Source: Mesorhizobium sp. M3A.F.Ca.ET.080.04.2.1 (lineage in GTDB: Bacteria > Pseudomonadota > Alphaproteobacteria > Rhizobiales > Rhizobiaceae). Taken from it: 64,000 nucleotides of DNA. Positions 8,446 through 16,768 of this stretch are shown here, one piece after another. A program made the position numbers and the translations under genes. Position 1 is the stretch's first letter. Each line of letters begins with the position of its first letter. The stretch lies in contig NZ_CP034451.1 in NCBI RefSeq assembly GCF_003952525.1, positions 4,936,501-5,000,500 on the forward strand. Reading direction: 5' to 3'. The notes beneath the pieces were generated by a model. It was not told the DNA's origin. It made no database searches and saw only the letters and a program-made list of their open reading frames with translations.

Positions 8446-9329
8446 CAGGCGGCACTCCCCGCGGTCTTGCGGACCAGAGCCGCGTAAGCGACTGCGAGCA
8501 CGGTGACGAGCAGGGTGACGATCAGCGCCAGCGAGGCGCCGGAACCGGCGCGCTGGAAGGAAAAGGCTTCCTGATAGACGAGGATCGACAGCGTGCGGGT
8601 GCTGTTGGCGGGCCCGCCGCGGGTCATCACCCAGATGATGTCGAAGACCTTGAAGGCCTCGATGGTGCGCAGCACCAGCGCGACCATCAGCGGCCCGGCA
8701 AGATAGGGCAGGACGACGAAGCGGAAACGGGCGAACGGACCGGCGCCATCGACCAAAGCGGCGGCGGTGATGTCGCGCGGCACCGCCTGGAGCGCGGCCA
8801 GCGCAATCAGCGCCACCAGCGGAAAGTTCTTCCAGCAGTCGGCGACGATCAGCGCAGCCAGTGCCGTTCCGGGCTCGCCCAGCCAGGAGCGGTAGGTGTC
8901 GATGACGTGCAGCTGCGTCAGCGCCGCGTTCAGCGCGCCATACTCTGGATTGTAGATCAGCCGCCAGAGCGTGGCGTTGACGACAGTCGGCAGCGCCCAG
9001 GGCAGGATCATCAGCCCGCGCAGCGCCGTGCGGCCGCGAAATTCCTGGTTGAGCAACAGTGCCGCCAGCACGCCGAACACCATCTCGGCGGCGACCGAGA
9101 TGACCGCGAACCAGGTGGTGGTGACCAGCGTGCGCGAGAAATTCGAGCTGGTCAGCATCTTCGCATAATTGTCGATGCCGACGAAATTGCCCGCCGTGCC
9201 GACCAGCTTGGCGTCGGTGAAGGAAAGGCCGACCGTGTCGACGAGCGGCCAGCCGATGACGGCGACCATGACCGCGAGAAGCGGCAGCATCAGCAGCCAC
9301 GCACGTGTCGTCATCCAGGTGCCCGACAT
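8445..9329 (-). CDS. ABC sugar transporter permease, MalF-like
   Basis: Inner-membrane permease of 294 residues. Residues about 12-34 form the first membrane segment, followed by a periplasmic loop (SFTDAKLVGTAGNFVGIDNYAKML) typical of this family. The EAA loop is ITAAALVDGAGPFARFRFVVLP, followed by the conserved FKVFDIIWVMTRGGPANSTRTLSILVYQEAF segment. The start at 9329 (MSGTWM) has GAGGCGCCTC in front of it and is preferred over an ATG 15 codons upstream. The next permease start overlaps its stop by one base. Confidence 0.92.
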   Translation of the reverse strand: MSGTWMTTRAWLLMLPLLAVMVAVIGWPLVDTVGLSFTDAKLVGTAGNFVGIDNYAKMLTSSNFSRTLVTTTWFAVISVAAEMVFGVLAALLLNQEFRGRTALRGLMILPWALPTVVNATLWRLIYNPEYGALNAALTQLHVIDTYRSWLGEPGTALAALIVADCWKNFPLVALIALAALQAVPRDITAAALVDGAGPFARFRFVVLPYLAGPLMVALVLRTIEAFKVFDIIWVMTRGGPANSTRTLSILVYQEAFSFQRAGSGASLALIVTLLVTVLAVAYAALVRKTAGSAA

Positions 9330-9414
9330 TGAGGCGCCTCTTCCCGTTCTTGGAGATGCAGGCCCGAACAACACGGGCGGCCATAAAGCCGCCCGCGATT
9401 CGAGGATCGATGGC

Positions 9415-10653
9415 TCAGAGACCGCTGTTTTCGGCAGCCGTCTTCAGGGCATCTTCCGGAGAGGCCGTGCCGAGCAGCGATTCCTGGATGGCCTGCTGCA
9501 GCGCTGTCGACATCTCCTGGTATTTCGGCGTTGTCGGCCGCGGATACATGGCGGCGAGACCGACCTTTGCCGTGGCGATCAGCTCTTCCTGACCCTTGGC
9601 AACGGCGGGGTCGTCATAGGAGGACGCCCAGATCGGCAGCGAGAGCTTGGCGTACTGGTTCTGCGTCGACTGCGAGGTCATGAACTCGATGTATTTCCAG
9701 GCCTCATCCGCGTGCTTGCTGACGGCCGTGATGCCGAGGCCCATCGAGCCGTTGACGGCCGAGACCTCGCTCTTGCCGGCGATGCCCGGCGCCGGCACGA
9801 CGCCGACCTTGCCGGCGACCTTGGAGTCCTTCGGGTCGTTGGCCATGTTGTACATGTATGTCCAGTTGAGCGCGAAGGCGGCGTCGCCATTCTGGAAAAC
9901 CTTGCGCACGTCCTCCTCGAGGAATTCCTTGGAGTTCGGATTGGTCAGGCCGGACTTGTAGCTCGCGACCATATATTTCAGCGCCTCGAGGCCGCCACCG
10001 TTCTGGAAGTCGGGCTTGCCGTCCTTGATGAAGTCGCCCTTGTAGGCGCTGAGCAGTGTGGCGTAATCGCAGATCGCGGCCTCGGCCTGCGACCAGCTCC
10101 AGGCGATCGGAGTGGCAAGCAGGCCCTTGTCCTTGATGATCTTGGCCTGCTCGCTGAGCTCGTCCCAGGTCTTCGGCGGCGCCTTGATGCCGGCCTTTTC
10201 CAGGATCTCCTTGTTGTAGAACAGGTATTTGGTATCGAGGATCCAGGGCATGCCGTAATATTTGCCCTCGTACTGGACGGTGGTCCAGGCGCCGGGCAAC
10301 ACGCCCTTTTTCATGTCATCGGTGATCTTCGAGGAGACGTCGACCAGCACCTTGTTGGTCGCGTATTCGGCCGGCCAGATGACGTCGAACAGCACGACGT
10401 CATAGCCGCCGCCGGAGCCCTGGGCGAGCACGGTCTTGTCGTGCAGGCCTTCGTAAGGAACGAATTCCAGATTGACCTTGATGTCGGGATTGGCCTTGGT
10501 GAAGGCTTCCGTCATGGCGCGTACGTCGGCCTCGCTGTAGGCGGCCTGCGCCATGAACAGCGCGTTCAAAGTCGTTTCGGCGAAGGCGTGCGGCACCAGT
10601 AATCCGCCCGCAAAGACCGCGCCCAGAATTGTCCTACCGATCGATTTCAGCAT
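9415..10653 (-). CDS. Periplasmic sugar-binding protein of ABC transporter (CUT1)
   Basis: 412-residue solute-binding protein, family 1 (MalE-like). The N-terminus is a Sec signal peptide: MLKSIGRTILG, a hydrophobic core, then PHAFA before the mature ETTLNAL, with likely cleavage after AFA at residue 25. The mature part has the family features NPDIKVNLEFVPYEG, YYGMPWILDTKYLFYNKEILEKAGI and PKTWDEL. It is the first gene of the minus-strand operon and faces the ROK regulator across a gap carrying a palindromic operator. It captures the substrate for the two permeases; the ligand is unknown, probably a sugar or sugar derivative. Confidence 0.93.
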   Translation of the reverse strand: MLKSIGRTILGAVFAGGLLVPHAFAETTLNALFMAQAAYSEADVRAMTEAFTKANPDIKVNLEFVPYEGLHDKTVLAQGSGGGYDVVLFDVIWPAEYATNKVLVDVSSKITDDMKKGVLPGAWTTVQYEGKYYGMPWILDTKYLFYNKEILEKAGIKAPPKTWDELSEQAKIIKDKGLLATPIAWSWSQAEAAICDYATLLSAYKGDFIKDGKPDFQNGGGLEALKYMVASYKSGLTNPNSKEFLEEDVRKVFQNGDAAFALNWTYMYNMANDPKDSKVAGKVGVVPAPGIAGKSEVSAVNGSMGLGITAVSKHADEAWKYIEFMTSQSTQNQYAKLSLPIWASSYDDPAVAKGQEELIATAKVGLAAMYPRPTTPKYQEMSTALQQAIQESLLGTASPEDALKTAAENSGL

Positions 10654-10810
10654 TTGTCATCTCCCATTTTCGGCATTGGCGAGTTGGCGGCGAAAGGCAA
10701 GGCACCACCTTCTCGAACGACTATCGCGTGTGACCTCGGTCTGCCGTCGGGGCGCGGCAAGAGGCTTGCTGGCCTTGCCGTCTTTTTCTCAATCCGCCGG
10801 GCTTGCGCCA

Positions 10811-10833
10811 TTAAGTCAATTCGCTTGACTTAA
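10811..10833. promoter_or_regulatory. Perfect palindromic operator in the ROK/ABC divergent promoter region
   Basis: TTAAGTCAA (10811-10819), a 5-base spacer TTCGC, then TTGACTTAA (10825-10833) form a perfect 9-bp inverted repeat. It lies between the binding-protein gene (minus) and the ROK regulator gene (plus). The right arm contains TTGACT, which could serve as the -35 element of the regulator's own promoter with a TTAAAT about 18 bases on. This is the expected arrangement for an autoregulating ROK repressor that also controls the transport operon; binding itself is inferred. Confidence 0.7.
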
Positions 10834-10876
10834 TTAGTCGATCAATCCTTAAATGGAGTCAAGAGGGGAAACGACG

Positions 10877-12079
10877 GTGCACGACATCAGTCCCATCCGC
10901 GCCAAAAGCGGCACCAACCAAGAGGGCACCAGTGCCCACAATCGCCGCGTCATGATCGAGGCGCTGCGGCTCAACGGCCAGCTGTCGCGCGCCGACCTGG
11001 CGCGCGCGACGCAACTGACCAAGCAGGCGGTTTCCAACATCATCGAGGATCTCGAGCGCGACGGTCTGGTAGTGGCGCTGAATACGGTGCGCAAGGGCAG
11101 GGGGCAGCCCTTCACGCCTTACCGGCTGGTGCCCGAGGGCGCTTTCGCCGTCGGGCTGCAGATCGACCGCCACCTGGGACGGGTGGTGGTGGTCGATTTG
11201 ATCGGCAAGGTGATGGCGCGCGCCGAGGCCAACCTGCCCTTCGACGAACCGTCGGCAGGCGTCGAGATCATCCTCGATCTCGTTGCCCGCGTCCGGCATG
11301 AGCTGGCAGGCATCTCCGCGCAATCGGAGCGACGGCTGGTCGGGCTCGGCGTCGCCATGCCGGGACCGTTCGGGTTGAACAATTCCGACGACAAATGGAT
11401 GATGCCAGCCTGGCAGCAATTCCCGTTGCTCGAGGCGCTCGCCGCGGGCACCGGGCTGGATGTCGGCCTGCAGAACGACGCCGCCGCCTGCGCCACGGCG
11501 GAACGCATCGTCGGCGCGGCGCATGGCATCGACCACGCGGTCTGCCTCTATGTCGGCTACGGCATCGGCGCCGGGCTCATACTCAACGGCGAACTCTACA
11601 CCGGCGGCAACGGCAATGCCGGCGAGATCGGCCTGGCGCTGCTGTCGCCGGCGGGCCCAGGCTCGACGCCGCTCGAACACCGAGCCTCGCTGGCTTCTCT
11701 CTACCAGCACCTGGGACTCAATCCCGCCGACGCGCAGCTTTACGAACGCCTGGATACGCTGGCGTTGGCCGACGATCCGAAGGTGGCGGCCTGGGTTGAG
11801 GCTGCCGCGCACGATCTGCGCTGGAGCGTGCATCTGATCGAAACGATGCTCGATCCACAGACGGTCATCCTCACGAGCGGCGCCCCTGCTTCGCTCGCCC
11901 GCCGCCTGCTGCAGGCCATGCATCCGCTGCTGCCGTCCATCGCCGATCGTCCCGGACGGCGATTGCCGCGCCTGCAACTCGGCATCACCGACCCCTGGGC
12001 GATCGCGGTCGGTGCCGCGGCCGAGCCGATCGGCCGCGCCTTCGATCCGCGCTTCTCGGCGATCCTCAAGGCTGGATAG
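10877..12079 (+). CDS. ROK-family transcriptional regulator (NagC/XylR-like)
   Basis: About 400 residues. A winged-helix DNA-binding domain (NRRVMIEALRLNGQLSRADLARATQLTKQAVSNIIEDLERDGLV, roughly residues 18-62) is followed by a ROK sugar-binding domain with the phosphate-type loop GLGVAMPG, LQNDAAACATAER, VGYGIGAGLILNG and GNAGEIG. The GTG at 10877 has AGAGGGGAAA correctly placed; an upstream ATG at 10853 lacks a ribosome site and falls in the putative -10. The zinc-binding His and Cys cluster usual after GEIG in ROK proteins is absent. It is divergent from the sugar transport operon and probably its substrate-responsive repressor. Confidence 0.9.
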   Translation: MHDISPIRAKSGTNQEGTSAHNRRVMIEALRLNGQLSRADLARATQLTKQAVSNIIEDLERDGLVVALNTVRKGRGQPFTPYRLVPEGAFAVGLQIDRHLGRVVVVDLIGKVMARAEANLPFDEPSAGVEIILDLVARVRHELAGISAQSERRLVGLGVAMPGPFGLNNSDDKWMMPAWQQFPLLEALAAGTGLDVGLQNDAAACATAERIVGAAHGIDHAVCLYVGYGIGAGLILNGELYTGGNGNAGEIGLALLSPAGPGSTPLEHRASLASLYQHLGLNPADAQLYERLDTLALADDPKVAAWVEAAAHDLRWSVHLIETMLDPQTVILTSGAPASLARRLLQAMHPLLPSIADRPGRRLPRLQLGITDPWAIAVGAAAEPIGRAFDPRFSAILKAG

Positions 12080-12088
12080 GCAGCGAGG

Positions 12089-12976
12089 TCAGCCTGAACC
12101 GGCATTGGGGCCAGCTTGTCCGCAGCCCGAAAAACATGCCTCGAAAGCCGTGTCGACGACAGCGAGCTTGGCGGCCTGGGCGGCCATGTATTCCTCGTAG
12201 AACTTCCGCGAAATCCACATGACGGAATGTCCGCGCTGGCCAACCCAGCCGATGCTGCCAAGCGCTTCGGCGTCGCGGAGCTTGCGCGCCAGATGGGTGC
12301 GCGAGAGCTTCAGCCAATGCGCAAATTCGCTGATCGAGATCACGCCGGTCGGGATCCTGTCCAAATTGACGTCTTCCGGATCGATACCGGACATCAGCCA
12401 GTCCATGACGATGCCGCCATTGTTCAGCCAGATAAACAGCGAGAAAGTCTGCTCAGGTTCCCGCACCGGCTCGCACTGAAGCAGTCCGTCGCAGATCAGC
12501 GGCTGCAGTCTCGCCACCAGTTTGGGCCGCTCGAGGAAGCTTGCCAGCCGGTTTCCATCATCGATGCGGTCCAGGGTTCTGAGGTGGGCATGGATCCAGG
12601 CGGCGAATGTCTCTATCGTGGCAGCGGTCGGCCGCATGGGACGGGCGCGCCCATCGCTGCCCGTCGAAACATATTCGGCGATGTTGTAGTGCAGCATCTC
12701 CTTGAGAAATGCCTCGGCAGTGTTGCGGCTGGCGACGGAGTTGCGTCTTACGACATCGATGAAGCGGGCGGCTGTGAGTTCAGTACGGCGGTCCTGGGGA
12801 TCGTACCTGAAATGCATGGCGAGCCCGACATGGCCGAGCAGCCAGCGCTGCTGAGTGGCAAAGACGCCCGCGAGCCTTGGGCTGGTCTCATAGACGCCGA
12901 TGAGTGCGCGCGATTGCTCCTGAACACTGCGAAGCGCTGCCGGATGACCAGCGATTTCTTCGGCTGTCAGCGCCAT
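12089..12976 (-). CDS. Conserved hypothetical protein with C-terminal winged-helix-like region
   Basis: 295 residues, not assigned to a named family. Helical throughout, with no signal peptide or membrane segment. Residues about 220-270 (ISISEFAHWLKLSRTHLARKLRDAEALGSIGWVGQRGHSVMWISRKFYEEYMA) look like a helix-turn-helix plus wing, so a transcriptional role is likely. The N-terminal 200 residues may be an effector or dimerisation domain. The C-terminus contains a small Cys/Gly tail (EACFSGCGQAGPNAGSG). It converges on the ROK regulator gene with only 9 bases between stops and is divergent from the GNAT gene. Function is unknown. Confidence 0.7.
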   Translation of the reverse strand: MALTAEEIAGHPAALRSVQEQSRALIGVYETSPRLAGVFATQQRWLLGHVGLAMHFRYDPQDRRTELTAARFIDVVRRNSVASRNTAEAFLKEMLHYNIAEYVSTGSDGRARPMRPTAATIETFAAWIHAHLRTLDRIDDGNRLASFLERPKLVARLQPLICDGLLQCEPVREPEQTFSLFIWLNNGGIVMDWLMSGIDPEDVNLDRIPTGVISISEFAHWLKLSRTHLARKLRDAEALGSIGWVGQRGHSVMWISRKFYEEYMAAQAAKLAVVDTAFEACFSGCGQAGPNAGSG

Positions 12977-13279
12977 TCCCTGCGGTGTCCCTTCCGTCGC
13001 CCACCCCGACCGAATCCAGATTTATAGCCTTCGCCGGTTGTGTCCAGCTGCCCGTTGGAACAATCGCCGACGACAGCGGCCGTTTTTTCTAACCGTCTGT
13101 CTTGGCTCGGAAAAACGCCCTTTCTGCCGTAGTCTGGCCTACAGCCCTGCGTTGAATCTTGCAAGCGTGATCTTCGACGCTCCGACGGGCGTACGTGAAA
13201 GTGCAGCCTTTGCAAAGCCGCGGGCCGCGACCTATCGTGGCGAGAGTTCTTTCGACTGGTTCGCTGCCCGAGTGAAACA
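12977..13279. other. Divergent intergenic region, promoter space
   Basis: 303 bases between the minus-strand HTH-like gene and the plus-strand GNAT gene. No open frame with coding character was recognised on either strand. The only structure noted is a perfect 10-base palindrome CTTTGCAAAG at 13208-13217, which could be a regulator site. It probably holds the two divergent promoters. Confidence 0.4.
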
Positions 13280-14113
13280 ATGCTGAGAGAGATCAGGACG
13301 CTGACCGCCAGCGAGGTGGAAACGCTCGTCGATTGGGCGGCCGGGGAGGGTTGGAACCCAGGCATCGACGACGCCGGCCTGTTCCGGGCAGCCGATCCCG
13401 AAGGGTTCATCGGCGCCTTCGTCGCCGGCGAGATGGTGGCCGGCATTTCGGCCGTTGCCTATGGCGCCGGCTTTGGGTTCATCGGCCTTTACATCTGCCG
13501 ACCGGGCAACCGCGGCCAAGGCCATGGCAAGGCAGTCTGGGATGCCGGCATGACAAGGCTCGGTGGCCGGATCATCGGCCTCGATGGCGTGGCCGAGCAG
13601 CGGGCCAAGTACCAGCGCATGGGCTTCGTGCCAGCCTATGAGACGGTTCGCTACAGCGGACGACCCGACGGCCTGATTCGCGGCGCCGACATCCGGCCAG
13701 CGACGCCGGAGAGCTACGCGGCTATCCAGGCCTACGACCGTCAGTGCTTTCCAGCACCGCGGCGGGTGTTTCTCGAAGGATGGCTGCGAGCGCCGCGGAT
13801 GGCGCTGATCGCGAGCGATCGTACCGGCATTGCAGGCTATGGCGTCGCGCGGCGATGCCGCGACGGCTTCAAGATCGGGCCGCTGTTCGCCGACGGCACG
13901 GAGGTTGCGCTGGGGCTGCTGGCTGAGCTCGCCGAGAGCGTGGAAGGCGAGACGCTGCATGTCGACGTGCCAGCCAGCAATGGCGGGCTCATCGCCGCGC
14001 TCGAGTCCGCCGGCATGCGTCCAGGCTTCACCACGACCCGGATGTACAAAGGCGGCACGCCCGACAATGTCGCCGCCAAGGTCTTCGGGATCACGACGCT
14101 GGAACTGGGCTGA
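13280..14113 (+). CDS. GNAT-family N-acetyltransferase with C-terminal second domain
   Basis: 277 residues. The N-terminal half is a GNAT domain: FIGLYICRPGNRGQGHGKAVWDAGM contains the acetyl-CoA pyrophosphate loop (RGQGHGK), and IIGLDGVAEQRAKYQRMGFVPAYETVRYSG is the usual C-terminal part of the fold. Residues about 140-277 form a second, GNAT-like domain (Acetyltransf_18 type) with GYGVARRCRDGFKIGPLFAD. The start at 13280 (MLREIRTLTAS) fits the family N-terminus. The substrate is unknown; relatives act on small molecules. It is not clearly part of an operon. Confidence 0.85.
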   Translation: MLREIRTLTASEVETLVDWAAGEGWNPGIDDAGLFRAADPEGFIGAFVAGEMVAGISAVAYGAGFGFIGLYICRPGNRGQGHGKAVWDAGMTRLGGRIIGLDGVAEQRAKYQRMGFVPAYETVRYSGRPDGLIRGADIRPATPESYAAIQAYDRQCFPAPRRVFLEGWLRAPRMALIASDRTGIAGYGVARRCRDGFKIGPLFADGTEVALGLLAELAESVEGETLHVDVPASNGGLIAALESAGMRPGFTTTRMYKGGTPDNVAAKVFGITTLELG

Positions 14114-14271
14114 CGCCGGATGTGCCGTCGGAGGTGCCGATCGGCGGCGGCATGCGCCAGAGCCGGTTTGCGGCCGAGGAATTTGTGTTCTGAAAACGGT
14201 GGTCATCCAGGACTCGCGCGGCTATCCACGCTATCTTTCCGGCAAGTAGTCCGGGTCGCCAAGGAGCAACA

Positions 14272-15312
14272 ATGCGTACGAAAGCCAGCATTCGTGTCGT
14301 CGGCTGCCATGCCGAAGGTGAGGTCGGCGATGTCATCGTTGGCGGCGTCCTGCCGCCGGCGGGCCGCACGATGATGGAAAAGATGATCACCATGGAACGC
14401 GATCACGACCATGTGCGGCGCATGCTTATCTGCGAGCCGCGCGGCAGCGTCGCACGGCATGTCAATCTGCTGGTGCCCTCGACGCGCGAGGATTGCGCAG
14501 CGGGTGCCATCATCATGGAGCCGACGGAATACGTGCCGATGTCCGGCTCCAACACGATCTGCGTCGCCACCGTGCTGCTCGAGACCGGCATGGTGCCGAT
14601 GCACGAGCCCGAGACGCGCTTCAAGCTCGACATGCCGGGCGGCGTCATCGAGGTGCGCGCCGAATGCCGCGACGGCAAATGCCTGTCGATCACCTTCCGC
14701 AACGCGCCCGCCTTTGCCGAGCGCCTCGACGCCAGCATCGAGGTCGAGGGGCTCGGAACGCTGAAGGTCGACATTGCCTATGGCGGCATGTTCTACGCCA
14801 TCGTCGATGCCAAGGCGCTCGGCTTCTCAGTCACCCCCGACGAGGCTCGCGAATTGGCGGTGGCCGGCGAGAAGATCCGCCGCGCGGCGCGCGAACAGCT
14901 CGATGTCGTGCATCCGGAATTCGACAATGTGCGCGGCGTGTCGATCGTGCAGTTCGCGATGCCTTTCCAGGGCCCCGGCAACGTCACCCGCAACACCTGC
15001 ATCGTGTCGCCGGGACGCTCCGACCGCAGCCCGACCGGAACCGGGACATCGGCCCGCATGGCGGTGCTGCGGGCCCGCGGATTGATGGGGGTGGGCGACG
15101 TGCTGATCCATGAATCGATCATCGGCTCGCGCTTCACCGGCAGGATCGTGGAGCTTGCGGACATTGCGGGGCGCAAGGCGGTCGTTCCGGAGATCACCGG
15201 CCGCGCCTGGATCACCGGCGAGCACAATTACTATCTTGATCCGACGGACCCGTACCCGCAGGGCTACGTGCTGTCGGACACGTGGGGCACCTCGACCTCG
15301 GTGAAGCAGTAG
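14272..15312 (+). CDS. Proline racemase superfamily enzyme (hydroxyproline epimerase/dehydratase-like)
   Basis: 346 residues covering the full proline racemase fold. In characterised members two acid/base residues face the substrate: Cys/Cys in racemases, Ser or Cys with Cys in 4-hydroxyproline epimerases, Cys/Thr in trans-3-hydroxyproline dehydratases. Here the first site is S91 in MSGSNT (family usually MCGHGT) and the second is T255 in DRSPTGTGTSARMA. The second site therefore looks dehydratase-like while the first lacks the thiol. GCHAEGEVGD at the N-terminus and the remaining family blocks are intact. The start at 14272 has AAGGAGCAAC before it. The substrate is best left open. Confidence 0.85.
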   Translation: MRTKASIRVVGCHAEGEVGDVIVGGVLPPAGRTMMEKMITMERDHDHVRRMLICEPRGSVARHVNLLVPSTREDCAAGAIIMEPTEYVPMSGSNTICVATVLLETGMVPMHEPETRFKLDMPGGVIEVRAECRDGKCLSITFRNAPAFAERLDASIEVEGLGTLKVDIAYGGMFYAIVDAKALGFSVTPDEARELAVAGEKIRRAAREQLDVVHPEFDNVRGVSIVQFAMPFQGPGNVTRNTCIVSPGRSDRSPTGTGTSARMAVLRARGLMGVGDVLIHESIIGSRFTGRIVELADIAGRKAVVPEITGRAWITGEHNYYLDPTDPYPQGYVLSDTWGTSTSVKQ

Positions 15313-15372
15313 TGCGAAACGCCAAGCCTGCGTGCCGCCCCGCAGGTCTGGCCGAAGGAGACGCCGAAGGGT

Positions 15373-15416
15373 TGTCACCCATGTCTTAGGGACAAGCTGT
15401 TACCTATGTCTCCGGG
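15373..15416. repeat. Two 19-bp direct repeats, possible insertion-sequence end remnant
   Basis: TGTCACCCATGTCTTAGGG (15373-15391) and TGTTACCTATGTCTCCGGG (15398-15416) are near-identical, 25 bases apart, followed by TCGGACA. Tandem copies of this kind resemble terminal repeats of IS elements found in alphaproteobacteria. No transposase gene is nearby, so at most a solo end remains. It sits directly downstream of the 3' side of the tRNA-Met gene. Confidence 0.35.
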
Positions 15417-15433
15417 TCGGACAAGGGGAGAGA

Positions 15434-15510
15434 TGGTAGCGGAGGAGGGACTTGAACCCCCGACCCCAGGATTATGATTCCCGTGCTCTAACCAACTGAG
15501 CTACTCCGCC
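15434..15510 (-). tRNA. tRNA-Met (CAT), elongator type
   Basis: 77 nt on the minus strand including the encoded CCA (15434-15436). Acceptor stem GGCGGAG pairs with CTCCGCT (one G-U at the end). The D arm is GCTC...GAGC. The anticodon arm CGGGA-ATCATAA-TCCTG presents CAT in a 7-base loop, and the T arm carries GTTCAAG. The GGCGGAG acceptor and A1-less pairing fit elongator tRNA-Met rather than the initiator (which has a C1-A72 mismatch) or the lysidine tRNA-Ile. Confidence 0.93.
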
Positions 15511-15752
15511 AGGAGTGGCGAGGAGCTCGAGGGAACCGCCCGCTTCAGCGGGCAATTTCGAGGCTATCGCCAAGGTCGCGCGGATATAAGGTTGGCGGGG
15601 CAAAGCTGTCAAGCGCGGATGCGGCAGGCATGCCAGCATAATCTCCTCCCGGAAATGCGTTGCCTGGCAGATGGATGAGCGCATGCGCCGGGGTTGAGTT
15701 CGACGGGGCACGTCGCTATGTCATCGGCGATGAAACTCTAGAGCTTGAGCGA

Positions 15753-16718
15753 ATGAAGCCGCGCATCGCAGTCCTCGGTTGCGGATACTGGGGCAGCAAC
15801 CATATCCGCACCCTCAAGGCGCTCGGCGCGCTCCATGCCGTGTCCGATGAGAACCGCGCTCGAGCCGAAGGCTTCGCCAGCGAGCAGGACTGCCTGGCAA
15901 TCGAACCGGACAAGCTGTTCAGCCGCACAGATGTCGACGCCGTCGTCATGGCGCTGCCGCCGCAATTCCACGCCGATACGGCGGTGCGCGCGATCGAGAA
16001 CGGCAAGGACGTGCTGGTGGAAAAGCCGATCGCATTGACCGTTGCCGACGCCGAACGCTCGGTGCAGGCGGCAAGGGACAATGGCCGCGTCTTCATGGTC
16101 GGCCATGTGCTGCGCTTTCATCCGGCCTTCGAGACGCTCAAGGGGCTGATCGACAGTGGCGAGCTCGGCGAGGTGCGCTACATCCATTCGCACCGGCTGG
16201 GCCTCGGCAAGTTCCATACCGAAAACGATGCGCTTTGGGACCTCGCGCCGCACGACCTCTCGATGATCCTCGCCATCACCGGCACCGAGCCGATCGAGGT
16301 GAGGGGCGAGGGCGCGGCGCTGCTCGACAATCTGAGCGACTTCGCGCATCTGCACATGCGCTTTCCGAACGGCTTGCGCAGCCATCTCTTTGCTTCGCGG
16401 CTCAATCCCTACCGCGAGCGGCGGCTGACCGTCGTCGGCACCAAGGCCATGGCCGTGTTCGACGACGTGGAACCCTGGGAACGCAAGCTTGCCGTCTATC
16501 GGCACGCCGTATGGCAGGACAGCGGCCAGTGGGCCTTCACCGCCAACGAACCGTCATACGTGCCTGTCGGCGAAGGCATGCCGCTGACGCGGGAACTCGC
16601 CCATTTCATCCAGTGCATCGAAACGCGCGCCGAACCGCGCACCGACGGCGAGGAAGCGATCAGGGTGCTGCGCATCCTGACCGCGGGCACGGTGACGCAT
16701 AGCGGTCCGTCCGCCTGA
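15753..16718 (+). CDS. Gfo/Idh/MocA-family NAD(P)-dependent oxidoreductase
   Basis: 321 residues starting at 15753 (MKPRIAVLGCGYWGSNH); an upstream extension of the frame runs over non-conserved sequence. Rossmann motif VLGCGYWGSN at 8-16, the family EKP motif with K91, and the catalytic-site segment LWDLAPHDLSMIL with H167. The compact size and GCGYWGSN start resemble UDP-sugar 3-dehydrogenases of the WlbA/GnnA type used for 2,3-diamino sugars in lipid A or O-antigen. No partner aminotransferase is adjacent, so the substrate stays open. It stands alone between tRNA-Met and the convergent mnmA. Confidence 0.85.
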   Translation: MKPRIAVLGCGYWGSNHIRTLKALGALHAVSDENRARAEGFASEQDCLAIEPDKLFSRTDVDAVVMALPPQFHADTAVRAIENGKDVLVEKPIALTVADAERSVQAARDNGRVFMVGHVLRFHPAFETLKGLIDSGELGEVRYIHSHRLGLGKFHTENDALWDLAPHDLSMILAITGTEPIEVRGEGAALLDNLSDFAHLHMRFPNGLRSHLFASRLNPYRERRLTVVGTKAMAVFDDVEPWERKLAVYRHAVWQDSGQWAFTANEPSYVPVGEGMPLTRELAHFIQCIETRAEPRTDGEEAIRVLRILTAGTVTHSGPSA

Positions 16719-16768
16719 GCCGTCCATAAAGGCAATCCTGAGTTGGGGCGGCTGGTCGAGGGCGTAGG

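Noticed and set aside
6581..9384. Long frames joining SIS enzyme and permeases upstream
   Set aside because: The extensions are out-of-frame readings of the neighbouring permease genes; the domains start at 7597 and 8445.
14124..14248. Short frames with protein-like text before the proline racemase gene
   Set aside because: MRQSRFAAEEFVF and KTVVIQDSRGYPRYLSGK readings are under 30 codons, without a ribosome site or family; could be a degraded gene end but not supportable.
15434..15510. Reading the CAT tRNA as initiator or as lysidine tRNA-Ile
   Set aside because: First base pair G-U and GGCGGAG acceptor match elongator tRNA-Met; the initiator mismatch at 1-72 is absent.
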